The translations under genes were made by a program, and so were the position numbers. Below the pieces are notes generated by a model. The model was not told the DNA's origin. It did no database searches and was given only the letters and a program-made list of their open reading frames with translations. 54,734 nucleotides of DNA from Bacilli bacterium (GTDB lineage Bacteria; Bacillota_I; Bacilli_A; RF39; UBA660): the NCBI GenBank assembly GCA_017627015.1, contig JAGAHP010000025.1:1-54734 (forward strand), in the 5' to 3' direction. Shown in pieces: positions 10,174 through 17,860 of this stretch. How positions within the stretch are numbered: the stretch's first letter is position 1; the number at the start of each line of letters is the position of its first letter.

Positions 10174-10202
10174 ACAAAAAATATCACCTTTAGGTGATAT
10201 TA
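10174..10202 (-). terminator. Terminator of the rplU-prp-rpmA operon
   Basis: ATATCACCT/AGGTGATAT, a near-perfect 9-bp stem with a two-base loop, followed by T6 on the minus strand. It directly follows the rpmA stop. Confidence 0.85.
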
Positions 10203-10487
10203 TTATGCTTCATAAACACTTGCTTGTTTCTTGTCTCTACCTTTTCTTTCGAACTTAACAATTCCATCTATTTTAGCAAATAATGTATGATCTGTTCCCA
10301 TACCACAATTGTTACCTGGATAAATCTTAGTTCCTCTTTGACGATAGATAATAGAACCAGCAGTTACAAATTCTCCGTCTGAAACTTTAGCACCTAATCT
10401 ACGACCAGCACTATCACGTCCATTATGAGTAGAACCTTGTGCCTTAACGTGTGCAAACTTTTGTATATTTAACTCTATTCTAAACAT
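10203..10487 (-). CDS. rpmA: 50S ribosomal protein L27 with cleavable N-terminal extension
   Basis: 94 residues. The body ([14 protein letters not shown] ... [15 protein letters not shown]) is typical L27. The N terminus [15 protein letters not shown] resembles the Bacillota-type extension LNLQFF-A, where the Prp protease cuts before Ala. Here the site reads NIQKF-A, so the mature protein would begin at Ala12. L27 sits at the peptidyl transferase centre, and the extension must be removed for function. The gene is third in the L21-Prp-L27 operon, 5 nt after prp. Confidence 0.97.
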   Translation of the reverse strand: MFRIELNIQKFAHVKAQGSTHNGRDSAGRRLGAKVSDGEFVTAGSIIYRQRGTKIYPGNNCGMGTDHTLFAKIDGIVKFERKGRDKKQASVYEA

Positions 10488-10492
10488 AGGGC

Positions 10493-10789
10493 TTACCTCC
10501 TTATTATTTTTATAAAATCTTTATAGTCTTTTTCAAGACTTTCTAGTAAAAGAATCATATTATTAATTAATTTATTAACAATTTCATCTTCTTTTAAAAC
10601 TCTTATAATGATCTTATCATCTAAATCACTATAATCAATCGCATCACTATCTATTTCTATAATAGCGTTAATTGTAGTTATTACAATTGAACTTACTGAT
10701 GCACAAACTATATCTTTACCTCTTTCTTCATATCCAGAGTGACCTGATATAGTTATTAATTTATCTTTTGTTAAATCTACCTTTATCAT
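10493..10789 (-). CDS. prp: Ribosomal-processing cysteine protease Prp
   Basis: 98 residues of the YsxB/Prp family. The catalytic His is in [13 protein letters not shown] and the catalytic Cys in IVCASVSSI. It lies between rplU and rpmA as in most Bacillota, and removes the N-terminal extension of L27 encoded by the next gene. Spacing to rplU is 9 nt and to rpmA 5 nt. It is presumably co-regulated by the L21 leader upstream. Confidence 0.94.
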   Translation of the reverse strand: MIKVDLTKDKLITISGHSGYEERGKDIVCASVSSIVITTINAIIEIDSDAIDYSDLDDKIIIRVLKEDEIVNKLINNMILLLESLEKDYKDFIKIIRR

Positions 10790-10798
10790 AAGACCACC

Positions 10799-11095
10799 TT
10801 ACTTAATAGAAGTTATTTTAACTTTAGTATATGGTTGTCTATGTCCTTGAGTTTTATGGTAGTTAGTTTTTTGTCTATATTTAAAAATTCTAATTTTTCT
10901 TTGTTTTCCTTGTTTAACAATTTCACCAGTTACTTTAGCTCCATCAACATATGGATGACCAATAACATCACCAAGAACTAAAACTTTATCGAAAGTAACT
11001 TTATCTTTTTCATTTCCTTCTAATTTTTCTACAAAGATTTCAGCACCTTCAGTAACTGAGTATTGTTTACCACCAGTTTCAATAATTGCTTTCAT
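10799..11095 (-). CDS. rplU: 50S ribosomal protein L21
   Basis: 98 residues. It starts [14 protein letters not shown] and ends with the L21 C-terminal block ([24 protein letters not shown]). It binds 23S rRNA and needs L20 for assembly. It is the first gene of the rplU-prp-rpmA operon, with RBS AGGAGG upstream, a sigma-A promoter at about 11203-11231 and a structured leader in between. Confidence 0.98.
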   Translation of the reverse strand: MKAIIETGGKQYSVTEGAEIFVEKLEGNEKDKVTFDKVLVLGDVIGHPYVDGAKVTGEIVKQGKQRKIRIFKYRQKTNYHKTQGHRQPYTKVKITSIK

Positions 11096-11104
11096 ACTTT
11101 ACCT

Positions 11105-11200
11105 CCTTTTTTTAAATCTTAAGACTCGCCTTAAAGGTAACTTATAAGTTTTAAAACCTTTTTCGTGCGGTTGTAAGGCCAAGAGGCATTACAAACATAT
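11105..11200 (-). promoter_or_regulatory. L21 leader RNA (autoregulatory 5' UTR)
   Basis: The minus-strand 5' UTR of rplU contains TGGCCTTACAACCGCAC, then a run resembling AAAAGGTTTTAAAACTT and GTTACCTTTAAGGCGAGTCT. This is the order and wording of the known Bacillota L21 leader. The element is thought to bind ribosomal protein and limit expression of the L21-Prp-L27 operon. Recognition is by sequence memory rather than covariance search. Confidence 0.8.
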
Positions 11201-11202
11201 TA

Positions 11203-11231
11203 ATTTTAGCATTTTTGCCTTTTATTGTCAA
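11203..11231 (-). promoter_or_regulatory. Sigma-A promoter of the L21 operon
   Basis: A perfect -35 TTGACA (11231-11226) and -10 TAAAAT (11208-11203) with a 17-bp spacer on the minus strand, immediately before the L21 leader. Confidence 0.85.
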
Positions 11232-11246
11232 CGTTTTTTTGTTTTT

Positions 11247-11289
11247 TATAAAAAGAAAAATAGGTACTTTACATATAAAAATACCTATT
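11247..11289 (-). terminator. Terminator of spoIVB
   Basis: An AATAGGTA/TACCTATT stem with a long AT-rich loop, then T-rich sequence on the minus strand. It overlaps the spoIVB stop. Confidence 0.6.
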
Positions 11290-12268
11290 ATTCGTTTTTT
11301 TCTGACTCTTCTAACATATTTGTAATAAATATACCGTATCCTCTAGTACAATCATCTACTATAACATGGGTAATCGCACCAATTATTTTATTATTCTGAA
11401 TAATTGGAGAACCACTCATTCCTTGTACTATACCACCTGTTTTATCAAGTAATTTCTTATCTGTTATAGTAAATAATATATTTTTTAATTCGTTATTTTT
11501 ATCTATAGAATCAATATTAATTTCATATTCTTCTATATTATTACCATCTAACACTGTATAAATAGTTGCTTTACCAAGCTTTATTTCATCAGGACTTCCT
11601 ACTTTTATCATAGATTTATTAGTAAAATCCCTTTGATATTTACCAAATATACCTTTATTTGTATTTTTATTAATAACACCATATTTATTATCAGAATCAG
11701 ACTCTCCTACTTTTTCACCTGCGAATCCATCTCTTGATTTATTTATACTTGTTATATATGAAGAATAAATAGAACCATCATTTATTTCTAATACATTATT
11801 TGTAGAGCTATCTAAAATAGCGTGACCAAGCGCTAAAAAATGATTGTTTTCTGGATCTATTAAAGTTAATGTACCTATTCCAGAAACTTCATCTTTTAAA
11901 TATAAGCCTGTCTTTTTTTCTCCTTCTTCATCTATTATTTTTAATTTAGAATTATAGTTTTTTCCTTCTCTAGTATATTTAATATCTACTATACCAGTTT
12001 CATTACTATTAATTATATTAGTAAATTCATCTATAGTATTTATTTCTTTACCATCAAGACTTATTATATAATCTCCCATTTTTAATCCGGATGACTCCGC
12101 TATAAAAGAACTGTTTACTTCATAAAGCCCTATTACTAATATTCCTTTAGTTTTTACCTCTATTCCAATATTATCTCCACCTAAATAAACTTCAGATGAA
12201 TAAGCTAAAACCGATAAAGGTATTATAAAAAATATAAATAATGAAATAAATATTTTTTTAATCTTCAT
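11288..12268 (-). CDS. spoIVB: SpoIVB sporulation signalling serine protease (S55)
   Basis: 326 residues from ATG 12268, chosen for RBS GAGGTG and a following signal-anchor (KKIFISLFIFFIIPLSVLA). A PDZ domain (about residues 40-115; IAESSGLKMGDYIISLDGKEI) precedes the S55 protease domain with candidate catalytic His in FLALGHAI and Ser in GMSGSPI. SpoIVB is made in the forespore, crosses its membrane and cleaves SpoIVFA, releasing SpoIVFB to process pro-SigK. SigK is encoded at 37.5 kb here. The protein is somewhat shorter than in Bacillus subtilis (about 426). It follows xseB after a terminator. Confidence 0.93.
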   Translation of the reverse strand: MKIKKIFISLFIFFIIPLSVLAYSSEVYLGGDNIGIEVKTKGILVIGLYEVNSSFIAESSGLKMGDYIISLDGKEINTIDEFTNIINSNETGIVDIKYTREGKNYNSKLKIIDEEGEKKTGLYLKDEVSGIGTLTLIDPENNHFLALGHAILDSSTNNVLEINDGSIYSSYITSINKSRDGFAGEKVGESDSDNKYGVINKNTNKGIFGKYQRDFTNKSMIKVGSPDEIKLGKATIYTVLDGNNIEEYEINIDSIDKNNELKNILFTITDKKLLDKTGGIVQGMSGSPIIQNNKIIGAITHVIVDDCTRGYGIFITNMLEESEKNE

Positions 12269-12316
12269 ATATTTCACCTCATTTATATTATTAACAAGAA
12301 AAAAATATATAAAACA

Positions 12317-12346
12317 AGAAAAAAATACCAATTGATTGGTATTTTT
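12317..12346 (-). terminator. Terminator of nusB-xseA-xseB
   Basis: An AAAATACCAAT/ATTGGTATTTT stem with a very short loop followed by T-rich sequence on the minus strand. Confidence 0.85.
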
Positions 12347-12349
12347 TGG

Positions 12350-12583
12350 TTATTCTTGAACTTCCATTTCTTTAAAGTCTTCTAGTTCTCCATTCTCAGA
12401 AAGTATTTTATTTACTGCTTTAGTAGCTTTATCAAGTTTTTCAGAACATTCTTTAGCAATTTTCATAGCTTCTGTATATTTATTTATCGCATCATCTAAA
12501 TCTACATTACCTTCTTCAAGTTCTTTAACTATTTCTTCCAAATTATTTAATTTTTCTTCAAATTTCATTTCTTCTTTAGCCAT
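12350..12583 (-). CDS. xseB: Exodeoxyribonuclease VII small subunit
   Basis: 77 residues, the usual size. The core FEEKLNNLEEIVKELEEGNVDLDDAINKY is the family signature. It forms a helical hairpin that binds the coiled-coil arm of XseA, with several small subunits per large subunit in exonuclease VII. It begins 1 nt downstream of xseA, in a nusB-xseA-xseB operon. Confidence 0.96.
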   Translation of the reverse strand: MAKEEMKFEEKLNNLEEIVKELEEGNVDLDDAINKYTEAMKIAKECSEKLDKATKAVNKILSENGELEDFKEMEVQE

Positions 12584-12584
12584 A

Positions 12585-13853
12585 TTAATTCTCCTTTATA
12601 TCAATAACTTTCGCATTTATTTCACCATTTTTAATAGAAATATTAAGTTTATCATCTTTCTTAACTTTCTTAATATCCGTTACTACTTTATTATCTATTT
12701 TAGTTATAGAGTAACCTCTTTTTAAAGTATTTAATGGGTTTAAAACTTCTAGTTTTTCTATTAAATGATTATATTTGTTTTGTTTATTTTCATATATTTT
12801 ACTAGGATTAGATAGTATATAACTTTCTTTTATATTATTTAATCTTATTGTTTTATTATCTAAATAATTAGTTATATAACTATTTAGTTTCTCTATTGTA
12901 TTAGATAGTTTTTGTTCTTTAATTTCATATATACTCATAGGATTTTTAAGTATATAGCTTGTTTTAATCTTTTCTAATATAGTTTTATTATGATTAATTA
13001 TATTATTAATATTCTTACTAGATCTTAGTTCTAATTGTTTAATAAGTTTCTTTAATTCTGATTTATCAGGTACCGCTATTTCAGCCGCTCCTGTTGGAGT
13101 TGCTGCTCTTACATCTGCGACAAAATCCGCGATAGTAAAATCAACTTCATGACCAACAGCACTAATTACTGGTGTTTTACAATTATATATTGCTCTAGCA
13201 ACTATTTCTTCGTTAAATGCCCATAAATCTTCTATAGAACCTCCACCTCTACCAACAATTAATGTATCTAAATCATAAGTATCAGCTATCTCTATCTTTT
13301 TAACTATATCTTCTTTAGCTTCGTTACCTTGTACTAGTGAAGGAAACAAATATACTTCACATAAAGGGAATCTTCTATTAATAGTAGATATTATATCCCT
13401 AATAGCCGCTCCTGTTGGCGCTGTTACAACACCTACTCTAGATGGAATCGCAGGTATTCTTTTCTTATGTGATTCATCAAACAATCCTTCTTTTTTAAGA
13501 TCTTGTTTTAATTTTTCGTATAAAGCGTATAAATTACCAACACCATCTTCCATCATTTCACTAACATATATTTGATAATTACCAGTTTGCTCAAATACAC
13601 TGATTCTACCTTTAACAAGAACTTTAGTACCATCTACTGGTTCAAACGCTACTTTACTAGTTTGAGAAGAAAACATAATCGCACTAATTCTACTTTCTTC
13701 ATCTTTTATAGTGAAATAAAAATGTCCTCTAGAATGTCTTTTAAAGTTAGATATTTCACCCTTTATATAAACTTCTTGTAAATTTAAGTCATTATCTATC
13801 TTATATTTTATATAACGAGTTAAAGCACCAACTGTTATATAATTATTATTCAT
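12585..13853 (-). CDS. xseA: Exodeoxyribonuclease VII large subunit
   Basis: 422 residues from ATG 13853. That start has GGAGA 8 nt upstream and gives an ATGA-type overlap with the nusB stop; an ATG five codons earlier is less likely. It has the N-terminal OB fold (VYIKGEISNFKRHSRGHFYFTIKDE), the catalytic core (TAPTGAAIRDI, GRGGGSIEDLWAFN, ISAVGHEVDFTIADFVAD, RAATPTGAAE), a long coiled-coil arm, and a C-terminal segment LKRGYSIT. It digests single-stranded DNA to oligonucleotides with XseB. Confidence 0.97.
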   Translation of the reverse strand: MNNNYITVGALTRYIKYKIDNDLNLQEVYIKGEISNFKRHSRGHFYFTIKDEESRISAIMFSSQTSKVAFEPVDGTKVLVKGRISVFEQTGNYQIYVSEMMEDGVGNLYALYEKLKQDLKKEGLFDESHKKRIPAIPSRVGVVTAPTGAAIRDIISTINRRFPLCEVYLFPSLVQGNEAKEDIVKKIEIADTYDLDTLIVGRGGGSIEDLWAFNEEIVARAIYNCKTPVISAVGHEVDFTIADFVADVRAATPTGAAEIAVPDKSELKKLIKQLELRSSKNINNIINHNKTILEKIKTSYILKNPMSIYEIKEQKLSNTIEKLNSYITNYLDNKTIRLNNIKESYILSNPSKIYENKQNKYNHLIEKLEVLNPLNTLKRGYSITKIDNKVVTDIKKVKKDDKLNISIKNGEINAKVIDIKEN

Positions 13854-14250
13854 CTTTATTGTCTCCATGATAAATTTTATCTAAAACTGCATTAATCATA
13901 TTCTTAACTTTTTCATCAGAATACTCTTTAGCAAGTTCAACCGCTTCATTAATCGCTACTACTTCTGGAGTATCAGTATAAACTAGTTCATAAATACCCA
14001 TTCTAAGTATAGCTTGATCAGTTTTACCTAATCTATCTATAGTCCAATCTTTAAGATTTTTATTAGCTATTTTATCTATATCATTTTTGTTTTCTAAAAC
14101 ACCATATACTATTTCGTTAACAAATTCATTTTCTATTTCACAAGATTCTTTAATAACATCTTCTACTTTATATTCTATTTTAGATGCATCATATAAAAAT
14201 ATTTGATATAAAATAGTCATAATCTTTTTTCTAAGTTCAGTTCTATTCAT
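13846..14250 (-). CDS. nusB: Transcription antitermination factor NusB
   Basis: 134 residues, all-helical NusB family. The N-terminal RTELRKKIMTILYQIFLYD and C-terminal TPEVVAINEAVELAKEYSDEKVKNMINAVLDKI are typical. It binds boxA RNA with S10/NusE to keep polymerase processive on rRNA operons. An extended -10 (TTGTTATAAT) lies upstream at about 14268-14277 on the minus strand. The start is supported by RBS AGGTGA. Confidence 0.95.
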   Translation of the reverse strand: MNRTELRKKIMTILYQIFLYDASKIEYKVEDVIKESCEIENEFVNEIVYGVLENKNDIDKIANKNLKDWTIDRLGKTDQAILRMGIYELVYTDTPEVVAINEAVELAKEYSDEKVKNMINAVLDKIYHGDNKDE

Positions 14251-14287
14251 AAAAAATCACCTACAAAAATTATAACAAAAAATCAAA

Positions 14288-14307
14288 AAAAATACTACAT
14301 AAGTATC
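14288..14307 (-). terminator. Orphan minus-strand terminator-like hairpin
   Basis: ATACT/AGTAT, a 5-bp stem followed by T8 on the minus strand. No minus-strand gene ends just before it; the region upstream is the antisense of the small-peptide gene at 14445. It could end an antisense RNA, but I see no strong promoter for one. Confidence 0.4.
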
Positions 14308-14343
14308 AATTATATTTTATTTTTATTTTTGCCGCCTTTTACC

Positions 14344-14372
14344 TTGATATACGAATGTTTGTTTGATATAAT
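14344..14372 (+). promoter_or_regulatory. Strong sigma-A promoter of the 24-residue peptide gene
   Basis: TTGATA (14344-14349), a 17-bp spacer and consensus TATAAT (14367-14372). The predicted start is near G14379, which is also the first base of the 12-nt element complementary to the RNA 3' end. Confidence 0.85.
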
Positions 14373-14444
14373 TAAATTGGATACGTTTGAATATATCAGA
14401 TGTTTTCCCTTTCTATCTCAATTGATATGAAAGGCGGTGATAAT

Positions 14445-14519
14445 ATGACAAAAAGAGAAAAATTTCTCTACTTCATAATATTACTCCTATTTATAGTAAT
14501 ATTTATATTATTAAAATAG
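14445..14519 (+). CDS. 24-residue hydrophobic peptide, candidate type I toxin
   Basis: ATG 14445 is preceded by AAAGGCGG at 14430-14437, a good but structurally sequestered RBS. The peptide has a basic N terminus (MTKREK) and one hydrophobic helix of about 16 residues (FIILLLFIVIFILL) ending in a single Lys. It is the only ORF in a transcription unit with its own promoter and terminator. Size, composition and RNA context fit membrane-acting type I toxins; a membrane-bound regulatory peptide is the alternative. No antisense antitoxin is established. Confidence 0.6.
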   Translation: MTKREKFLYFIILLLFIVIFILLK

Positions 14520-14559
14520 AAAAAACATCTGATTTCAACTATTGTTGATTTCAGATGTA

Positions 14560-14611
14560 CCCAAATAAGGGATTACGTCTGATTCTATCAGTCAAACGTA
14601 TCCTTTTTTAT
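14560..14611 (+). terminator. Terminator of the small-peptide gene
   Basis: GGAT(T)ACGT pairs with ACGTATCC around an inner CTGAT/ATCAG stem, followed by T6. Its 3' arm is the same sequence that can instead pair with the RNA 5' end. Confidence 0.7.
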
Positions 14612-14646
14612 TTTATGAAGAATTTCTTCACTACATACATATTAAC

Positions 14647-14674
14647 ATAAAAAAGAACTTTTATCAAGTTCTTT
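14647..14674 (-). terminator. Terminator of the lipoprotein gene
   Basis: An AAAGAACTT/AAGTTCTTT stem with T6 on the minus strand, overlapping the stop codon. Confidence 0.8.
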
Positions 14675-15362
14675 AATTTAAGTATAAATATGCACCATTA
14701 ACAAATACTTTATAAGTATCAAAAGGAACATCATCATAATTTGAATCTACAGGTCCGTAAAAATTAAAGTTTGCTGCTCTTCCAGGTTTAACATCTGTTT
14801 CTATATTATCATCAAATCCTACAATTTGATTTCCTTGATAGTATACTACTGCTGCATCAACATAACTAAGTGTTTCACTTGAATTATTTGTTACTTGTGC
14901 TACAACTTGATCACCAGATTTATTATGAGTAATTGAAACTTGATCAATATAAGATTTATATATATTATCTTCTACATCTGCATATATTTTAAATTTAGCA
15001 TATGAACTAGGTGTATCAAACATTTCAACTGCACCTTCTGAATTTGCACCTAAACAATTTAAGTTTTCATATTCACTTCCTACAATTTTTCCGTTTTCAT
15101 CATAGAATTCTGCAGTTATTTTTAGTGACACAGCTTCCTTATTACTATTTTTTGCTATTACAACAAGTTTTTTCTCAGCTGTAACTCCAGTTGTAGTAGT
15201 TATATTTTTTTCTAAATCACTAGCTTTAGATTTTACAGATTGATCTGGATTAACGCCTGTAGATGTATTATTACTTGGTTTTTTTACTGAAAATTTAAGA
15301 GAACAACCAGATAAAAATACACACATCATAATTATAAATATACCTGAAACTATTTTTTTCAT
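14673..15362 (-). CDS. Membrane lipoprotein with two beta-sandwich repeats (FxLYD-like)
   Basis: 229 residues. The signal peptide ends in lipobox LSGC (Cys about residue 20), so it is lipid-anchored outside the membrane. Following a Ser/Thr-rich linker are two similar beta-rich units (about residues 60-135 and 140-225) resembling FxLYD-type domains (AEFYDENGKIVGSEYENL; AAVVYYQGNQIVGFDDNI). Function is unknown. It is monocistronic: a sigma-A promoter is upstream and a terminator overlaps its stop. Confidence 0.85.
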   Translation of the reverse strand: MKKIVSGIFIIMMCVFLSGCSLKFSVKKPSNNTSTGVNPDQSVKSKASDLEKNITTTTGVTAEKKLVVIAKNSNKEAVSLKITAEFYDENGKIVGSEYENLNCLGANSEGAVEMFDTPSSYAKFKIYADVEDNIYKSYIDQVSITHNKSGDQVVAQVTNNSSETLSYVDAAVVYYQGNQIVGFDDNIETDVKPGRAANFNFYGPVDSNYDDVPFDTYKVFVNGAYLYLN

Positions 15363-15385
15363 ACTATCACTCCTTCTATAGTCTA

Positions 15386-15414
15386 ATTGTATATTCTTTT
15401 GTGTAATATTTCAA
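15386..15414 (-). promoter_or_regulatory. Sigma-A promoter of the lipoprotein gene
   Basis: TTGAAA (15414-15409), a 17-bp spacer and TACAAT (15391-15386) on the minus strand, with RBS AAGGAG before ATG 15362. Confidence 0.75.
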
Positions 15415-15426
15415 TATTAAAAACTT

Positions 15427-15460
15427 AAAAAACATATAGTATTGTAAACTATATGTTTAT
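15427..15460 (-). terminator. Terminator of cmk-alaS
   Basis: AAACATATAGT/ACTATATGTTT stem with a 7-base loop and T6 on the minus strand, overlapping the alaS stop. Confidence 0.85.
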
Positions 15461-17193
15461 TCAATAACTGCTTTAATTCTTCTAACTCCAGCAGAACTAG
15501 CTTCTTCTTTAGTTATCTTAAAGTGACCTATTTCCTTAGTATTTGATACATGAGGGCCACCACATAATTCTTTAGATACATCACCAATAAAGTAAACAGT
15601 CACTATATCAGGATATTTTTCTATAAACATGCATTCTGCACCTGACGCTAAAGCTTCTTCTTTAGTCATTTCTTCTTTATGAACAGGTAGTCCTTCAGAA
15701 ATCCATTTATTAACTAAATCTTCAGTAGCTTTCTTTTCTTCATCTGTTAATTTATGATCACAGTTAAAATCAAATCTCATTCTCTCAGTAGTTATATTTG
15801 AGCCCATTTGATGACAATCAGGATTAACTGTAATTTTTAGTGCAGCATTAAGTAAATGAGTTGCGGTATGATATTTAGTTTCTATTTCAGAATTACCAGC
15901 AAGACCACCCTTAAACTTACCTTCTGAAGCTGTTCTAGATAATTCTTGGTGTTCTTTGAATTTCTTATTAAAACCTTCCATATCTACCTTTAATCCTTTT
16001 TCAGTAGCAAGTTCTAAAGTTAGTTCAATTGGAAATCCAAAAGTATCATATAAATGGAATGCTGTATCAGCATCAATATCTTTATCAGACTTCTTCTCAA
16101 ATTCTCTTAATCCTTTTTCAAGAGTTTTATTAAACTTAATTTTTTCATTTTTTAATACTTCTAGTACTACATCTTTATTTCTTTCAAGTTCATCATAATA
16201 CTTTTTATATTTATCTATAATTAATAAAGCAATTTTTTCTTCCCAATCACTATTTATATCTATTTCTAACTTCTTAGCATGACGAATAGCTCTTCTTATT
16301 AATCTTCTTAATATATAACCTTGATCTTTATTAGATGGTTTAATACCAGCATCATCTGCGGCGATAAATACAGAAGTTCTAATATGATCCGCAACTATTC
16401 TCATACTTTCTTCATTACCTTTATATGTTTTATCAGAAATTTCTTCTATTAATTTAATAACATCTTCCCAAAGAGATGATTCATAGTTATCAGTTTTACC
16501 TTCAAGTACTGCTACAACTCTTTCATAACCCATACCTGTATCTATATTTTTCTTTTCTAATGGTTCAATAGAGCCATCTTGTTTTCTGTTGAACTCCATA
16601 AATACGTTATTCCAAATTTCTACCCATCTATCATCTTCAGTATCAAATACTTCAGGTATTTCATCTTCCGATCTAAAATAGAATATTTCAGTATCAGTTC
16701 CGCAAGGACCAGTTTCACCTGCGGCCCAGAAATTATCTTCAGTAGTCGATGCGATATGTCCTTCACTTATACCTAAATTTAGCCATAAATCATGTGCTTC
16801 TTTATCATATGGAACTTTATCATCACCAGCATATACAGTAACCGCTAATCTATTTACTGGTATTTTTAGAACATCAGTTAAAAACTCAAAACTCCAAGAA
16901 ATACTTTCTTTTTTAAAATAATCACCTAAGGACCAGTTACCTAACATTTCAAAAAATGTATGATGAGTTAAATCACCTATTTCATCTAAATCATTAGTTC
17001 TAACACATTTTTGATAATCAACTAGTCTTGTTCCATAAGGATGTTTTTCACCCATTAAATATGGAATAAGTGGTTGCATACCAGCAGTATTAAATAATAC
17101 TGAAGGATCATTTTCAGGCACTAATGGCGCACTTGGTATTTGTTTATGACCTTTACTTATAAAAAATTCTATATATTTATCCTTTAAATTCAT
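15457..17193 (-). CDS. alaS: Alanyl-tRNA synthetase, short form lacking the C-Ala domain
   Basis: 578 residues from ATG 17193 (RBS AGGTGA; the cmk stop lies 1 nt upstream). The catalytic class II core is present (FFISKGHKQIPSAPLVPEND, THHTFFEMLGNWSLGDYFK, GPCGTDTEIFYF), as are the tRNA-recognition helices and the editing domain with zinc/catalytic motifs HTATH and CGGPH. The protein ends right after the editing domain (SSAGVRRIKAVIE), whereas standard bacterial AlaRS has about 870 residues with a C-terminal oligomerisation domain. A terminator overlaps the stop, so this is the real gene end and not a frameshift. It is controlled by the T-box upstream of cmk. Confidence 0.95.
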   Translation of the reverse strand: MNLKDKYIEFFISKGHKQIPSAPLVPENDPSVLFNTAGMQPLIPYLMGEKHPYGTRLVDYQKCVRTNDLDEIGDLTHHTFFEMLGNWSLGDYFKKESISWSFEFLTDVLKIPVNRLAVTVYAGDDKVPYDKEAHDLWLNLGISEGHIASTTEDNFWAAGETGPCGTDTEIFYFRSEDEIPEVFDTEDDRWVEIWNNVFMEFNRKQDGSIEPLEKKNIDTGMGYERVVAVLEGKTDNYESSLWEDVIKLIEEISDKTYKGNEESMRIVADHIRTSVFIAADDAGIKPSNKDQGYILRRLIRRAIRHAKKLEIDINSDWEEKIALLIIDKYKKYYDELERNKDVVLEVLKNEKIKFNKTLEKGLREFEKKSDKDIDADTAFHLYDTFGFPIELTLELATEKGLKVDMEGFNKKFKEHQELSRTASEGKFKGGLAGNSEIETKYHTATHLLNAALKITVNPDCHQMGSNITTERMRFDFNCDHKLTDEEKKATEDLVNKWISEGLPVHKEEMTKEEALASGAECMFIEKYPDIVTVYFIGDVSKELCGGPHVSNTKEIGHFKITKEEASSAGVRRIKAVIE

Positions 17194-17194
17194 T

Positions 17195-17842
17195 TTATTC
17201 ACCTACTATACTTAATATTTTATCTATTACTTCTTCTATTTGCATATCACTTGAATCTATATATATTTGTTCATCTGTTCTTGTTAATGAACCAACTGGT
17301 CTATGCATATCATCATAGTCTCTTTCTATGATTGCAGCCTTTACTTCTTCATATGTACTTTTTATACCTTTTTCTTCATTTTGAAGTTGTCTTCTTTTAG
17401 CTCTTTCTTCTACAGATGCATCTAAATAGAATTTATAATCAGCATCTGGAAATACTTCAGTAGTTATATCTCTTCCTTCCATAACTATACTACCTTTATT
17501 AGCCATTTCTCTTTGTTTTTCTCTCATTACTTCTCTTAAAGGAATAATAGAGCTTATTTTTGATACTCTATGAGTAACTTCCATAGTTCTTATTTCATCA
17601 GATACATCTTCATCATCCATATAAACTTTTCCATCATTTGTTAATCTGATATCCATATTTTTTAATACTTTAACTATTCCGTCTTCATCTGTTTCTTTTA
17701 AATTATCTCTTAAACTTTTTAGTGATACACATCTATACATGGCACCAGTATCTACATATGTATAACCTAATCTTTTAGCTATTTCTTTAGCTATTGTTCC
17801 TTTTCCTGAACCACTTGGTCCATCAATCGCAATTATTTTCAT
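17195..17842 (-). CDS. cmk: Cytidylate kinase
   Basis: 215 residues. The P-loop IAIDGPSGSGKGTIAKEIA is at residues 3-21, followed by YVDTGAMYRCVSL, and EGRDITTEVFPDADYKFYLDAS and RDYDDMHRPVGSL blocks typical of Cmk. It phosphorylates CMP/dCMP. It is the first gene of a cmk-alaS operon whose leader is a T-box with an apparent alanine specifier, so CMP kinase expression would respond to alanine tRNA charging. Confidence 0.97.
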   Translation of the reverse strand: MKIIAIDGPSGSGKGTIAKEIAKRLGYTYVDTGAMYRCVSLKSLRDNLKETDEDGIVKVLKNMDIRLTNDGKVYMDDEDVSDEIRTMEVTHRVSKISSIIPLREVMREKQREMANKGSIVMEGRDITTEVFPDADYKFYLDASVEERAKRRQLQNEEKGIKSTYEEVKAAIIERDYDDMHRPVGSLTRTDEQIYIDSSDMQIEEVIDKILSIVGE

Positions 17843-17860
17843 ATATCCTCCTTTTTATAT

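Larger units (their letters stand above)
14379..14611 (+). ncRNA. Structured about 230-nt mRNA with complementary ends (type I toxin-like)
   Basis: The predicted transcript starts GGATACGTTTGA (14379-14390), and its 3' end TCAAACGTATCC (14593-14604) is a perfect 12-bp complement followed by T6. A second 12-nt pair, ATCAGATGTTTT (395-406 of this kilobase) with AAAACATCTGAT (523-534), competes with a local 3' hairpin ACATCTGA/TCAGATGT. The Shine-Dalgarno is in a local stem CCTTTC (14408-14413)/GAAAGG (14429-14434). Such mutually exclusive folds are characteristic of type I toxin mRNAs (hok, AapA class). It does not match any RNA family I can name. Confidence 0.65.

Noticed and set aside
14331..14340. 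GCCGCCTTTT complementary to the Shine-Dalgarno of the 24-residue peptide gene
   Set aside because: It lies upstream of the promoter, so it is not part of the same transcript and cannot act as its anti-Shine-Dalgarno in cis.
14510..14540. Possible antisense promoter (TTGAAA with an 18-bp spacer to TTTAAT) opposite the small-peptide gene
   Set aside because: The -10 lacks the key A and the spacing is off; too weak to claim an antitoxin RNA.
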